64,000 nucleotides of DNA, taken from contig AP026134.1 of assembly GCA_030295235.1 (NCBI GenBank), positions 496,001-560,000 on the forward strand. Direction: 5' to 3'. Shown here in pieces: positions 10,000 to 21,938 of the stretch (positions are counted from its first letter, which is position 1; every line of letters starts with the position of its first letter). The position numbers and the translations under genes are program-made. The notes beneath the pieces are model-generated. The model worked only from the letters and a program-made list of their open reading frames with translations, was not told where the DNA came from and ran no database searches. This DNA comes from Fistulifera solaris. Taxonomy: Eukaryota; Bacillariophyta; Bacillariophyceae; Naviculales; Stauroneidaceae.

Positions 10000-11253
10000 T
10001 CAATCTAGCACCGCCACAAACCGCAGCGGGCAATAAGCATCATAATGAGTAGATCGAACCAGTTTGTCAGAACTGCGGTACTCAATAGGCGCCACATCGA
10101 CACCCCACTCCATTATCTTGAATCCAACTTCTTCGATAAGACTGTAGAGTTCATCCGCGCTTAAACGTATCAGGCTTTTCTGATGCCATTGTAGGGGTCC
10201 TACATTAACCCACATTCCTCCTTTCGGCTTCAGCAACTTGGTTATCATGGCGATGTATTCCAAAACATTTGTTGCTGTATCCAAAAAGAAGCAAGTGACC
10301 ACGGCATCGAGTTGAGATTGATTGTTGCCTAATACACTATTGAGCGATAAGAAATCAGCGACGGTGTATGACAAATGTCCTTCAAATATCTCCACGTCAT
10401 CGACATCGGGATATTGAACTCTCAAATAGCGATGACTTGAGTTAACTTCATTGGAGAATTGATCGGAACTGAATGGATGTATCATCCCCGATTGCTTTCG
10501 TTGCAAAATGGAAGCCGCCGCTGCTGCCATTCCCACGGACGACTCTAGCGCCTCTACCCACGCGTGTTTGTTTCGGGCCAACTCCCACGCTAAACGTCCC
10601 ATTCCTGCCCCTGGTACCAAGATTCGTAGACCCGGTTTGTCGATTTTACTTAAACACCAGTCGTAGAGTTGTCTTCGAATCTGTTTTCCTTCTGCTGTCC
10701 AATCTCGAACGATGTGTGCCACCACTTGATGTGGGTCATCGTACGAATGATCAACCGCACGCGATGGAAACGCATTTGTGGATATTGTTGGCTCACCATC
10801 CGGTAAAACGTATGTAGTGTCGAACGGTACAAAAAGTTGCCTTTGCAGAATATCTTGATCTTGGTCAAAGATCTTTGAAAGACGATCGATACGATTTTGC
10901 ACGCGACATGTTATTCTATCTAAGTTTGTCAATTCTTGATTGTGAAGAAGAATGTCCAATCCTTGACTGAGCGTTTGCAATAAGCGAAGATTTTGAGTCC
11001 TATATTGCTCGACACATTTGTGGAGTAAGGTCCAGTCCGGCTCTTGAAAGACAATAAAGGACACATTGTTCCATCTTGCGCTGCTGGAATAGACCCCAGT
11101 CGACGTTTTGTTGTAGAGCAGCGTGAAAACCGATAATAAGCAAATTATTGCGAAGGAAAAAGGCAGAGCGGCGACGTTGTCATGGAACGACCAAGCATGT
11201 GGCTGAGAAGCGATACTGTTTTGCGACAGCTTGGAAGAAGACGCTGTCGCCAT
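10000..11253 (-). CDS. Carnosine N-methyltransferase-like (N2227 domain) methyltransferase
   Basis: The 417-residue protein has one N-terminal membrane helix (ALPFSFAIICLLSVFTLLY) and then an N2227-type SAM-dependent methyltransferase. Visible motifs: the glycine loop LRILVPGAGMGRLAWELA (motif I), the acidic strand end VEALESS, the VVTCFFLDTATNVLEYI block typical of the family, WVNVGPLQWH, and the C-terminal KLVRSTHYDAYCPLRFVA. Family members methylate carnosine (histidine-containing dipeptides); whether that substrate is used here is not shown. The N-terminal helical region QNLRLLQTLSQGLD also matches the family layout. The membrane anchor is less usual. The reading frame is complete without introns. 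Confidence 0.8.
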   Translation of the reverse strand: MATASSSKLSQNSIASQPHAWSFHDNVAALPFSFAIICLLSVFTLLYNKTSTGVYSSSARWNNVSFIVFQEPDWTLLHKCVEQYRTQNLRLLQTLSQGLDILLHNQELTNLDRITCRVQNRIDRLSKIFDQDQDILQRQLFVPFDTTYVLPDGEPTISTNAFPSRAVDHSYDDPHQVVAHIVRDWTAEGKQIRRQLYDWCLSKIDKPGLRILVPGAGMGRLAWELARNKHAWVEALESSVGMAAAAASILQRKQSGMIHPFSSDQFSNEVNSSHRYLRVQYPDVDDVEIFEGHLSYTVADFLSLNSVLGNNQSQLDAVVTCFFLDTATNVLEYIAMITKLLKPKGGMWVNVGPLQWHQKSLIRLSADELYSLIEEVGFKIMEWGVDVAPIEYRSSDKLVRSTHYDAYCPLRFVAVLD

Positions 11254-11713
11254 GATTTTCCCTCAAGATTTCAACCTATTTATTAAGAAGTACGTTGATT
11301 CATGTTTTGCTGAGGTTGATCTTGTGCAGAAGTAGATGGCAATGAGACAAATATGATGTGCGTTTGTCACCTGGTATTGCGTTTGTTACTTGCTATCGAT
11401 GAGAAAGCGACGAGAGCGGAAAAGCCTTCGTCATCCCTTCTTAACCTCATCCTTCGTATACGCCAGGAACTGCCAGGTCAACGTCAGCCACGCGTGGCCA
11501 CGCAAGATCAAGTCGTTCATCCACAAACCCTGACAGTGCAAAGCAATCGGTACTGCGTTTCGTCTACACCAAAATGTATATTGCAAACAAGAATTCTGCG
11601 CTGTGGAAATCAAATTGCAAAAACTGCAACACTTTTTCCTTTATTTTTCAATTGCAACCGAATTTCATTTAGATCTGTATTCCAACACAATCTTTAGTGA
11701 TCTGGTTATTACA
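11254..11713. other. Divergent promoter region between methyltransferase and ankyrin genes
   Basis: No supported gene. The 460 bp lie between divergently transcribed genes and should hold both promoters. The frame upstream of the ankyrin start continues open for about 37 codons (from 11603), but the chosen ATG at 11714 opens the charged N-terminus best. Confidence 0.4.
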
Positions 11714-12753
11714 ATGAATGAGGACGGCGATGCCGCTGATGCTCAGCGACGTGAGGCTCGTCGCCGCGCTCAAAGGAATGAATTACTCGCCGCCATTCGT
11801 CCTGCAAGAAGAAGTTGGCAACGGCTACTGGATCTGCAGGATAACACATCGACGGAAAGCACCCGCGACGGAACGACAAGTTCTAATACTGATGTAGCAG
11901 ATGGCGAAGAGGAGGAGGAACAATCCCGAACATGGACGCAAAGCATGCGATGGTTACTGCACCGAGGCGATCATGAAGCAGATGATCATCCTATGCACCA
12001 ACGAATCATGGATTTGCGCGCCCTTGCGATTCAAAACCGTATGATTCGACTCGATAATGGGAATCATGCTCGAGAAATCAATTCGCAAGCTGCTAATGCA
12101 ACAACCGTTACTACCACCAATGCAACGAACGGGGAGCTATCTCCTCTCATGACTGCCGCAGCGATGGGTGATATTGATCAATTAACTGAATTGCTTCAAA
12201 CACATACTTCTTGGTCTCGTATCAAGGGAGGTCGTGGTCAGACACCGCTCCATGAAGCGTCAAAGAATGGTCATGTCGAAGCGGTGCGTTTGCTGATTGA
12301 GTTGTGCAGTGGTATTGAGTTGGTTCGCGATAACGACAGACTGTCGCCACTTCATTATGCAGCAGATAACGGTCATTTGGATATTGTCTCACTCCTCCTC
12401 TCGTGTGGCATCGAAGTGAATACAAAAGTCGTTTCCAAACCACAGCCTTGCACGTAGCAAGTAGAAACGGTCATTTGGGAGTCGTGGAGGTCTTAATAGT
12501 GCACGGTGCGGACATAAATCAAATCGACAATAAAAAGCGTACCGCTCTCCATAAAGCATGTCTTAAAGGACATCGCGATGTCGCTGCCTACCTAATACAG
12601 CATGGGGCGGAAGTAGACGCTAAAACAAGCAGCGGTCAAACTGCATTATGTAAAGCTCTAAAAGGTCGACACTCTGCCACCGTTCAGCTGCTATTAGAAA
12701 AAGGCGCAAAAATTCAAGAGAGAGACAAAGAGCACGGGTCTCTATTGATTTGA
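11714..12753 (+). CDS. Ankyrin-repeat protein
   Basis: An Arg/Ala-rich, acidic N-terminus (about 150 residues) is followed by at least five ankyrin repeats: SPLMTAAAMGDIDQLTELL, QTPLHEASKNGHVEAVRLL, SPLHYAADNGHLDIVSLLL, TALHVASRNGHLGVVEVL, TALHKACLKGHRDVAAYLI, and a last weaker unit. Between the third and fourth unit the frame moves by one base at an A run, 12424-12427 (CGIEVNTK then SRFQTTALHV). One more A there restores a perfect repeat period, so a consensus error is likelier than a real break. Ankyrin arrays bind proteins; the partner is unknown. No other domain is visible. Confidence 0.75.
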
Positions 12754-13946
12754 GCATTGGAGACAGATTTCTTAGACGCTTTGTTCTTGATTATCCGTTT
12801 GAACCCACAATATTGGTTCTCGATTCAAGATCGCTATGTACCATGATAAAGTAGAGATACCTTAGGACAAGGACCATTGCACCTTGTAGAGATTTTCGGG
12901 TATAGAATGAACACTCAAAATGATAGACATTGCCGAGATGAGTTGACTTATGTAGTACAAAGTCATGATTTCATTCTTGTACATTTCAATTTCAACACGA
13001 AGCACAAGCGACACACCGCGATCAGCAGCTTTCCCGATAGTCGGACCACCGAGGCTGTATTTATGGCTCGTTTCCAGTTAGGTTTGACCATATAATGTCT
13101 TTACACCAAGGCTATTTGTCAAGTTGGGTGGTTAAAAGTTCTGAGGGAAATATTTGTGAGACGAAACAAAACGATAAGCCAAAGAATGCGTATTGGGTAT
13201 CCAATCCGTCTTTATGTCTCAGGCTATTGTGGATACTGTTTGAGTATAGTTCCATAGAGCAGCCTCTTGGGCGCAGAAACGTACTGAGCTGCGCGGAGTA
13301 GGCGGGTGAAGGAGGGAATTTTGCAATGCGGTATTGGACTCGAGGAAAGTCCTCTACGACGACAATCGGTACAAACAGCATCATCGTCAATCATCGCAGA
13401 ACAGCTCGTCGTGAACATTGGCTGAAGACGACTGCTAAGTTGTCGGTGGTGAGTCGGACGTTTGCCTCGTATTCTTTTGTTTCGTTTTGTTTGTGTTCAA
13501 TAGAATATGATTATTGCATTTTACTGAGAAGATCGAGTCAAATGAAGCGAGAAAAAGAATGTTTGAGCGCCATGGTTGTCGCTGCATTTTTCGGTAGGAT
13601 GACTGCGTGAGAAGTACAGGGCCTTCGGGTCATGTATGTTCGTCACTCCAAAAATGTTTTTCGTAGATGTGAAACTAGAAAATGTCTCAGAAGACCCGGG
13701 TCACCTAATCAGCTGGTTAAATGGATAACGTGATTATCGTGCTGAGACACATAGTCCGTATTTACTAAACAATTTCGCCGATGGGGAGGATGTCCTCGAA
13801 CTGTTTTGCTACCGTTGTGTGCAATTGAGTTGAGTGAGTTATCTCTGCTTTTCTTTCTTCTAACGTTGCTCTTTCCAGTCTGTTAATCGGAATTCCGGTA
13901 ATCAAAGGTCATTGAAGTAGCCCTCCTTGCTGCGTTTGATCCAAAG
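12754..13946. other. 1.2 kb spacer upstream of the CBP-type gene
   Basis: Several short open frames exist, none with domain, codon or splice support. The last 100-150 bases are pyrimidine-rich and probably hold the promoter and leader of the acetyltransferase gene. I see nothing else. Confidence 0.4.
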
Positions 13947-16900
13947 ATGATGATTCCTTTTGACCAAAACGGAGGTCCGCAGCAAGGTCAACCCCAATCA
14001 ATGCGACCTCCAATGCCACCGGGTCACATGCAACCTTCTCCTGCGGGTGTAATGCAACATGGTCATCCCCAACAGCCGATGAATCCGCCGCCATACTCAC
14101 ATCGACCTTCCGGGGGTATGCCGGTGCAACCTCCTCATTACATGCCTCCTTCTCCGGCGCAACATCAAGGAAATTTTAACGGAGGAATTCCAGGAAACGC
14201 TGGTCAGTATTCTTCTCATCCGCCGCTACATCAATCTCAACCCCCGATGCATCCAATGGGACATCCAGGACAAATGCATCATTCTCAAATGAATAGACAG
14301 CACCCGAGCAACATGGGAATGCCTCCGATGCAGCAGCATGATCCAATGATGAATTCAAGTCAAGGACATGGCCGACCGCCGCCTCCGCAGCAGTATATGA
14401 ACTCACAACAGCCACCTCCCCCGCAACCACAAGGAATGGGTGGAGGAAGTTGGCAAAGTGATCGGGATATACCGCACCGAAGGGAAATGATACAACACAT
14501 GTAAGTTTTTTTGCCGAAAGCATGTCTTAAGGGAGCTTTCCTTCTCCCACATAACTCACATTTCGTTGCAGTATCAAATTGCTGAAGAAAGATAGAAGCG
14601 GATCACCTGAATCTCTTAATAGACTCCCGCAAATGGCGAAGCATTTGGAAGTATCGCTCTATCGCAACGCGCCTTCATTTGAGGCTTTCGTCGATATGTC
14701 AACTCTCAAGCAACGTTTGCACCAAATAGCTGCTGAGGTATCCCGAAGGTCTCGCTCGCAAAATGATTCCAGACGTGATGATTCGATGCGGACTCAAAAT
14801 GTTGATCACTCTATGTCATCGTTCAGTCAAAATGGTATCCGAGGAGGATCGTCGTCGCCGTACATGGGGAGCATGAGCACGGGTAACGGCAGCATGAATA
14901 ATGGACACATGAATAGCGGAGGTATGAACAACAGCAGCATGAATAGTGGAAGCATGAACAGCGGGAGAATGGTCAACATGGAGGACATCAACCCGATGTC
15001 GAGTGGAGGAGGGTCGCAGGTTTACCACCAGCAGCCTCAACGGAACGACAGGATGACCCAGCATCAACCACCACCGCAGCAGCACCGTCCGAACATGCAA
15101 TCTTCGGCGATGCAATCACAGGTTCAGAACCGCAACGACCCGGAGTGGAAACTCAGGATACGGCATAAGCAGCAACGTTTGTTACTTCTTCATCACTCGG
15201 CGAAGTGCAACCACAAAGGTCAATGTCCAGTAACACCTCACTGTGCCGACATGAAGCGACTTTGGAGACACATGGAGGGTTGTAAAGACAATCAGTGCCG
15301 TGTACCACACTGTTTTTCTTCGCGAGCGATTTTGAGTCACTATAGGAAGTGCAAAGATCCTGCCTGTCCAGCGTGTGGACCGGTACGTGAAACGGTTCGG
15401 AAAGGACAACGAAGCGTCTCCAACCCGAACGCAATGAGTATGATGAGGACATCATCGCCGGCTATTCCCAATCAACAACCACAGCAAGCAATGATGCAGG
15501 CTCCTGAAATGGTACAAATGGGTAGCTCGTCATTCGGCGGAGTTTCTGTTCGATCGAGCGGTGGGCATTCCGTCATGCCACCCCCGTCTTCGAACGTACC
15601 AACCGGAAGCAATGAAATGCAATATCTTCCACAATATCGATCAAGTAATCCGGTTATCTCAAACGATCCGGGGCTCTTTGGTAGTGACCAGCAGGCCCCA
15701 GACGCCCATGGTGCATCAAGTTCTACAAGTAATCAGTCAACGCTCAAGGATCCCTCTTCGACTACCATTCCAGGAGGAAGTCGACCACCAGGAAGTAGTG
15801 AATCGGAGTGGCAGAAAATTCGCCACAAGCAACAACGGCTTCTTTTGTTACGACACGCTTCTCGATGCCAGCACGAATTAGGTACATGTCCTGTAACGCC
15901 TCACTGCGCTAGTATGAAAAAGCTTTGGGACCACATTGCCCACTGCAAGGACCAGCAATGCAAAGTTCAGCACTGTCTAACAAGTCGTTACGTGCTCAGT
16001 CATTATCGTCGATGCAAGAATGCGCGATGTCCCTCGTGTGGACCGGTCCGTGATTCAATTCGTCGGTCGGCGATGAAAGAGAAACAGCAGCAAGGAGGGC
16101 AATCTCAACATCATAGTGGCGCCATAGGCTCTAGTATGCTGGATGACGACGTTTGTAAGACTCCAATGTCCTCACCGCCTCAGCTTGAGCCTTCTCCGAC
16201 GGAGTCGTCCTTGCAGCCCGAACTGAAAAGAAGAAAGAAGGAAGACGACGCATCTGAAGCAACAGGCTCGACGATGGTTACTAGCAACGAGACTTCAAAA
16301 GTGCCATCTGCACCTGCACCGTCTCTGACCGTGAAGAGTGAGACGAATCTACAGTCAGCTCCACCAGCGACATCGGATACTAAATCGAAGGATCCTAGAA
16401 ATGCTGATCGGTCCTTGTTGAATAGCTTTAGTTTGAAGGAGCTTGAAACGCATTTGCAATCTCTTGACCGGAAAACTCAATTACCCGCTGCCAAGCTCAA
16501 AGCCAAATGCCAGGAAGTGTTGAAGGGGTTACAAACACACCAGCATGGATGGGTGTTTAACTGTCCAGTAGACCCTGTCGAGCTTGGCCTTCCAGATTAC
16601 TTTGAGATTATAAAAAAGCCTATGGACCTTGGAACTATCCAAAAAAAGATCGAAAGCGGAAGTATCCATTCAATCGAGGAGTTCATATCGCTTGTACATC
16701 TAACGTTTGATAACGCCATGGCATACAACGAGTCCGAGTCCGTGGTATATGGCATGGCGAAGGAACTCAAGACGAAATTTGAGGGAGATGTGAAGAAGCT
16801 TATGAGGACCTTGGAAGAAGAAGACTTGCAGCGGCGTCAGAATGATCGTGCCTGCCATCTATGTGGATGTGAGAAGCTGTTATTCGAACCACCGGTATAC

Positions 16901-19174
16901 TTCTGTAATGGAATGAATTGTCCAAGTCAGCGCATTCGAAGAAACAACAATTTTTACATCGGGGGCAATAATCAGTATTTCTGGTGTAGTTCATGCTATA
17001 ATGAACTGGACGACAAGATTCCCATAGAGTTGATCGACATGACAATTATGAAAAGTGATCTGACCAAGAAGCGAAACGACGAAGTGCACGAGGAAAGCTG
17101 GGTGCAGTGCGACACATGCGAAAACTGGGTTCATCAGATTTGCGGACTTTTTAACACCCGTCAAAACAAGGAGCATCATAGCGAATACAATTGCCCAAGG
17201 TGCATTCGGGATAAGCGGATGGCGAATGGTGATATCCCCATGCCTAGGCCACCAGGCGCGTCTGACTTGCCACGAACAACTTTATCGGAGTGCCTGGAAC
17301 AACATATTGCAAAGCGAATCGAGAAGAAAAAGCGACAACTTGCGGAAGAGAAAACCAAAAATGAGGTACGTCTATTGATCGTCGTTCTACTAAATTTTGA
17401 ATATAATCTCACCGTTATCGCGCTCAGGGAATATCTATGGAGGAGGCGTTGAAACACGTCGAGTCCGGAGGACCAATCATTATCCGCCAGGTCACAGCCA
17501 TGGATCGCAAACTCGAAGTAAGAGATTTGATGCGAGAGCGCTACGCGCATAAGAACTACCCCGAAGAATTTCCCTTTCGGTGCAAGTGCATCGTAGTATT
17601 CCAGAATTTGGATGGAGTTGATACGATTTTGTTTGCCCTCTATGTTTACGAGCACGGAGAGAACAACCCACCTCCCAACCAGCGGTGTGTTTACATCTCC
17701 TATTTGGATAGTGTGCATTTCATGCGACCACGAAACCTGAGAACGTTTGTCTACCACGAGATTTTAATAGCATACCTGGATTACGCGCGCCAAAGAGGTT
17801 TCGCTACTGCGCACATTTGGGCATGTCCACCGCTTCGAGGCGACGACTACATCTTTTTCGCGAAGCCAGAAGATCAGAAGACACCACGTGACAACAGGCT
17901 TCGTCAATGGTACCAGGAAATGCTGGTAGAAGCTCAAAAACGAGGTATCGTTGGAAGACTCACGAATATGTACGATCTTTACTTTGCAAATGAATCGCTT
18001 GATGCGACTGCAGTTCCTTATCTGGAGGGCGACTACTTTCCCGGCGAAGCTGAAAATATTATTAAGATGTTGCAAGAAGGCAAAGGTAAAAAGGCGGGTA
18101 ACGGCGGTAAAAAAGAAAAAGAGCAAGACCAGTACAAGCACGACTGGCACCCGGTCGACAGGTGTTGATGAGGAGGCCCTTTTGGCTAGCGGCTTTATGG
18201 ACGACGCCAAATCGTTGAAGGACTTAGATCGTGATCAGGTGATGGTAAAGCTTGGCGAAACAATCCAGCCGATGAAGGAAAGTTTCATTGTCGCTTTCTT
18301 GAACTGGTCAGGGGCGAAAGAAGAGGACAAGGTTGTGCCGGAGGTGATAGTCAAGGCCCGAACCGAATACAAAGACGAGAATTTGGAAAGTGACCTCGCC
18401 GGAAGTAAGCGCGATGCTGTCGGTCATGTTGGAAGAAGCTCATCTGATTCTGTAAAGGTCATCGACGACGACGAAGAGGACCTTGATTGCGAATTTCTCA
18501 ATAACCGTCAGGCTTTTCTGAATCTCTGTCGAGGTAACCATTATCAGTTCGATGAGCTCAGACGTTCCAAGCACACTTCCATGATGGTTCTCTGGCATTT
18601 GCACAATAGAGATGCACCGAAGTTTGTTCAACAATGTGTCGCTTGTAATCGGGAAATTCTTAGTGGTAAACGATACCATTGTGGCACGTGTCCCGATTAT
18701 GATCTCTGCCATGATTGTTATAAAGACCCGAAGGTTAATCGAGGAAACTGCACCCATCCCCTGACTCCCATTGCTGTGGACCCTGACGCCAACCAGGAAC
18801 GAAATGGAATGGACGACGCTGAGCGACAAGCTCGTCAACGCAATCTCATGATGCATATCCAGCTGATCGAACACGCATCGGGTTGCGTGTCGAAGACTTG
18901 CACGTCGTCAAACTGCGCTAAGATGAAGAATTATCTTCACCACGCGAGTATTTGCCGTGTGAAAGTACAAGGCGGATGTAAGATCTGCAAGAAAATCTGG
19001 ACTCTTTTGAGAATTCATGCTCAGAAATGCAGGCAAGTGCGTTGTCCAATTCCCCAATGTAATGCTATTCGAGAGAAGATGCGACAATTGCAGAAGCAGC
19101 AACAAGCTATGGACGACCGACGCCGTTTAGAAATGAATCGTCACATGCGTTTCGGTGGAGCAGCTCCGTCTTAA
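13947..19174 (+). CDS. CBP/p300-type histone acetyltransferase
   Basis: About 1,700 residues in three exons (introns 14501-14571 and 17366-17427, GT-AG). Order: a Gln/Pro/Met-rich N-terminus; a KIX-like segment across the first intron ([15 protein letters not shown]...ASFEAFVD-like helices); a TAZ domain (~373-468); a second, very similar TAZ (~596-683); a bromodomain with the acetyl-lysine Asn kept (AMAYNE, ~804-932); a RING/PHD module; the KAT11 catalytic domain with [33 protein letters not shown] and RQWYQEML, which keeps the Trp-Tyr pair used in catalysis by p300; a ZZ finger ([16 protein letters not shown]); and a C-terminal TAZ2. It acetylates histones as a transcription coactivator in the nucleus. 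One base too many in the A runs at 18109-18120 breaks the frame inside the catalytic region. ADA2 at 57.8 kb is a separate acetylation factor. Confidence 0.93.
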
Positions 19175-19692
19175 CGATGGCTAAGTTTACACAAGGATTT
19201 GAAGTATGCATAAAACGTATAGACCTTTGGTTAATGCTTGAGTGTCAATAAAACATGTGTTTCTCTGCTATATATTGGCTCCGGTTTTCACGTCAATAGA
19301 GCACTGACCAAAACGAACGATGATGTGAGCATGAGCTTGGATGATAGATTTGTTCCCTTTTTATACTGGTACCTGGTAGTGAATTGAGAAACCCGAAACG
19401 ACATATTGAAAGCCGCTACCATGCGGATTGACGGATCTTTTCAGCGCGAAGCGCGCCATCTGTTCGCAGGAAACGTGTTTCGTTTTTTGCCCCCAAAACG
19501 CATTTTATTCTCGTTCCACTGAAATACTCCAGTAGTCGATAGTCCGCATCATCAAGCAATCATATGTAGTAATATTTGTCATAAGACTCCTAAAATAGAT
19601 CCTCCCGTGGCTACTGAGCGAGTTAAGATTACCGCATAAAGTGTATTGAAAGCCTTTTCTAGAAATATTTTCGATTTCATAACTGTTGCAAC
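19175..19692. other. Spacer between CBP-type and PAQR genes
   Basis: No gene seen. A GTAC palindrome (TACTGGTACCTGGTA, 19364-19378) belongs to the motif set found in other spacers. Confidence 0.45.
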
Positions 19693-21236
19693 ATGCTATC
19701 CAATCTTTTGGGCAAGGAACTCATGCAAGCCGATGCGAACTTACAAGAGAACATTCGTAACGTTAAAGCCAACGGAATCGTTTCCTCCAGACACGCTACA
19801 ACTCCCATTTCTATGAAATTAATGAGGTCGGTGTCGGGATTGTGTTGCGAAGAATGCAACGTTCCCGACGACGATACCGAACGCTTGCACCGCTACGATT
19901 TAGATGCTCTCCGACGTCAAAATTCTTCTACTTCACCTCTCGTACTGGCCCCCATGAGTGCACCCAACAACGTGAAACGCGTCGAACAAATTATTACGGA
20001 CTACATTGCGGCGTGTCGCTTTTACGGGTGCGGAGATCGCATCAACGCCGGAGTATTGACCACGATCCGATTCTCGTTGCCCAGCCTGCGACTTAGTGGC
20101 GGCTTTCATGATGCCGACATGTTGGCCTTATCGGAAATCATGTTTCGACACGCCAACAATGCTTTGAGCTTTATTCATCGATTAGACTTTTCCTTGTCAT
20201 CCAAAGAAGGACATTTGCACGGACGAGCCGGCTTTCGGTCGCATGGTGCTTTGGCGCTGGCGAAAATTCTGCAGTGTTCGGACAATATCAAGGAAGTCAA
20301 TGTCAAACGTAACCGCATTGGATCGTTCGGGGCGTCGGCATTGTTTTTAGCCTGTTCGAGCAATCCAACTCTTGAAATATTGGGCCTCGAGGCCTGTCGG
20401 ATCGGTGAAAGGGGCGCTTTGGCATTTGCGGAAATCATGTCGTCAAATTCCGAGTCGGGTTTGCGTCAAGTCGATCTCAGTGGAAATTATATTGGATTCA
20501 AAGGAGCGTTCGCGATCGAGGAATGTATGCAAATGCGCCGACAAAAGGGTCTTCCCGAAATTCATGTCGATGTGGAAAGTAACTTGGTGTTTGCCGAAGT
20601 AATGAACGGAGTGACGCACGGCGTCGGCATGATCCTAGCTTTAGTGGCGAGTGTGCTACTATCCAGACAAGTGGAGAACAAATCGCATCGACACGTGATT
20701 AGTTGCGGTGTGTATTCGGCGTCACTCATGGTCTTGTATCTCAGTTCGACCTTATTCCATTCGCTCTTTGCCCTACGAAGTATCCGTTGGATTCTACGGT
20801 CGTTGGACAAGAGTGCCATTTACATCCTGATTTCTGGAACCTACACCCCCTTCCTACAGATCGTTCTGGCCAACGATCCTTTGTTTTCGACCTATCTGTT
20901 GGCGTTCCTTTGGATTTGCTGTGTGTTGGGTATTTGGGTTGAAGCCTTTCAAACGGAATGGAAGTATCGAGGTCATTTTTCGCTGCTCATGTATCTGAGC
21001 ATGGGATGGTCGGCGTTGACGTTCCTTCCTACTGTTATTACGCGTCTTCCTCCTCGCCCACTGATCTATCTCGTGTTGGGTGGTGTTTCCTACACGGCCG
21101 GCGTTCCCTTTTTGTGCGGAACAACAATTTGGATCACGCGATATGGCACGTATTTGTGTTGGCGGGAAGTATCTTTCACTGGTGGGTCATTTACCGATAT
21201 GTGGCACCGGCCGAGCTTGGTTATGCAACTGGCTAA
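19693..21236 (+). CDS. Leucine-rich-repeat plus PAQR (adiponectin-receptor type) membrane protein
   Basis: The first ~300 residues are cytosolic with ribonuclease-inhibitor-type leucine-rich repeats ([57 protein letters not shown]). A seven-helix PAQR domain follows: [44 protein letters not shown], then the last helix with [19 protein letters not shown]. The conserved Ser/His, Asp and HxxxH residues that hold zinc in this family are all present. The last helix is in another frame: a T run at 21109-21113 lacks one T, and without that base the protein ends with an unrelated tail at 21240. PAQR proteins act as receptors or ceramidase-like hydrolases. The fusion to leucine-rich repeats is unusual. 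Ends 100 bp from the convergent U1-C gene. Confidence 0.85.
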
Positions 21237-21336
21237 ATAGATAACGGACTTAATGGGAGCATTAAAACTAATATTTAAGAAACCAGACTACTAAGAGCTA
21301 TTCTAAAACATGTTCGACCATTTTTTCTACACGATT

Positions 21337-21938
21337 TCATGGATAAGAAGGAAATCCAGGAGGTTGTGGTGGAGGAGGAAGATGGCTCGGTGGTGGTACC
21401 ATCACATTACCCGGCGGGGGCAGCATAGAATTTCCAGGAGGAAGCATGCGCGGTGGAGGTGGAGGAACATAGCGCGGCGGCGGTGCTTGTCCCGGTGGCG
21501 GAGGAATGAAACCAGGACGTACCCATGTTCGTTTCCCACTGACGGTATCGATAAAGAAACTAATTCCCGTCACTTCATCGAGTTCTTCTTTCCATCCGTC
21601 CGGCAACGGAGGGACTGCCGGATCATCGACGCCTCTGGCCCGAATATATGCTTGTTGCGCCGCAGCCAGTCCCATGGGACCACGTTGCCATTCTTGAACG
21701 TGCTTTTCGTAGTGCTGTCGTTTAACGAATGAGTGAGTGATTGAGTTGGTGTGTGCGTGTGTGTGAGTGAGAGAAAGAAAACGAACAAAAAAAGAAATGA
21801 ATCATCACACGACGCGCTGGGCACACGTACCAATTTAAAGTTCTCCCGAAATTTCCATCCTCGTCTCTGCTGTTTGCGACCCGCCGCACTGTCGTGTGTC
21901 AAATACGTATTGGAGTAATCATCAAAGAACCGTGGCAT
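21337..21938 (-). CDS. U1 snRNP C-like protein fused to a WW domain
   Basis: Exon 1 (21938-21831) begins [20 protein letters not shown], which lines up over its whole length with the N-terminal zinc finger of U1-C (YLTHDS is a hallmark), the protein that helps U1 snRNP hold the 5' splice site. The four zinc ligands of U1-C (C6, C9, H24, H30) are here Asp, Ser, Gln and Phe, so no zinc can be bound in the usual way. After a 116-nt intron (21830-21715) the protein continues [14 protein letters not shown], a WW domain ([14 protein letters not shown] ... GKRTWVRP) and a Pro/Met-rich tail like that of U1-C. WW domains occur in the U1-linked splicing factor Prp40, so the fusion makes functional sense. 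Alternative: a divergent paralogue beside a normal U1-C elsewhere. Confidence 0.8.

Noticed and set aside
14816-18874. Long antisense frames under the CBP-type gene
   Set aside because: They mirror coding sequence with conserved domains on the plus strand and show no domain of their own.
21310-21732. Arg/Trp-rich plus-strand frame opposite the U1-C-like gene
   Set aside because: It is the reverse complement of a proline-rich tail, which always yields Arg/Trp/Gly-rich frames.
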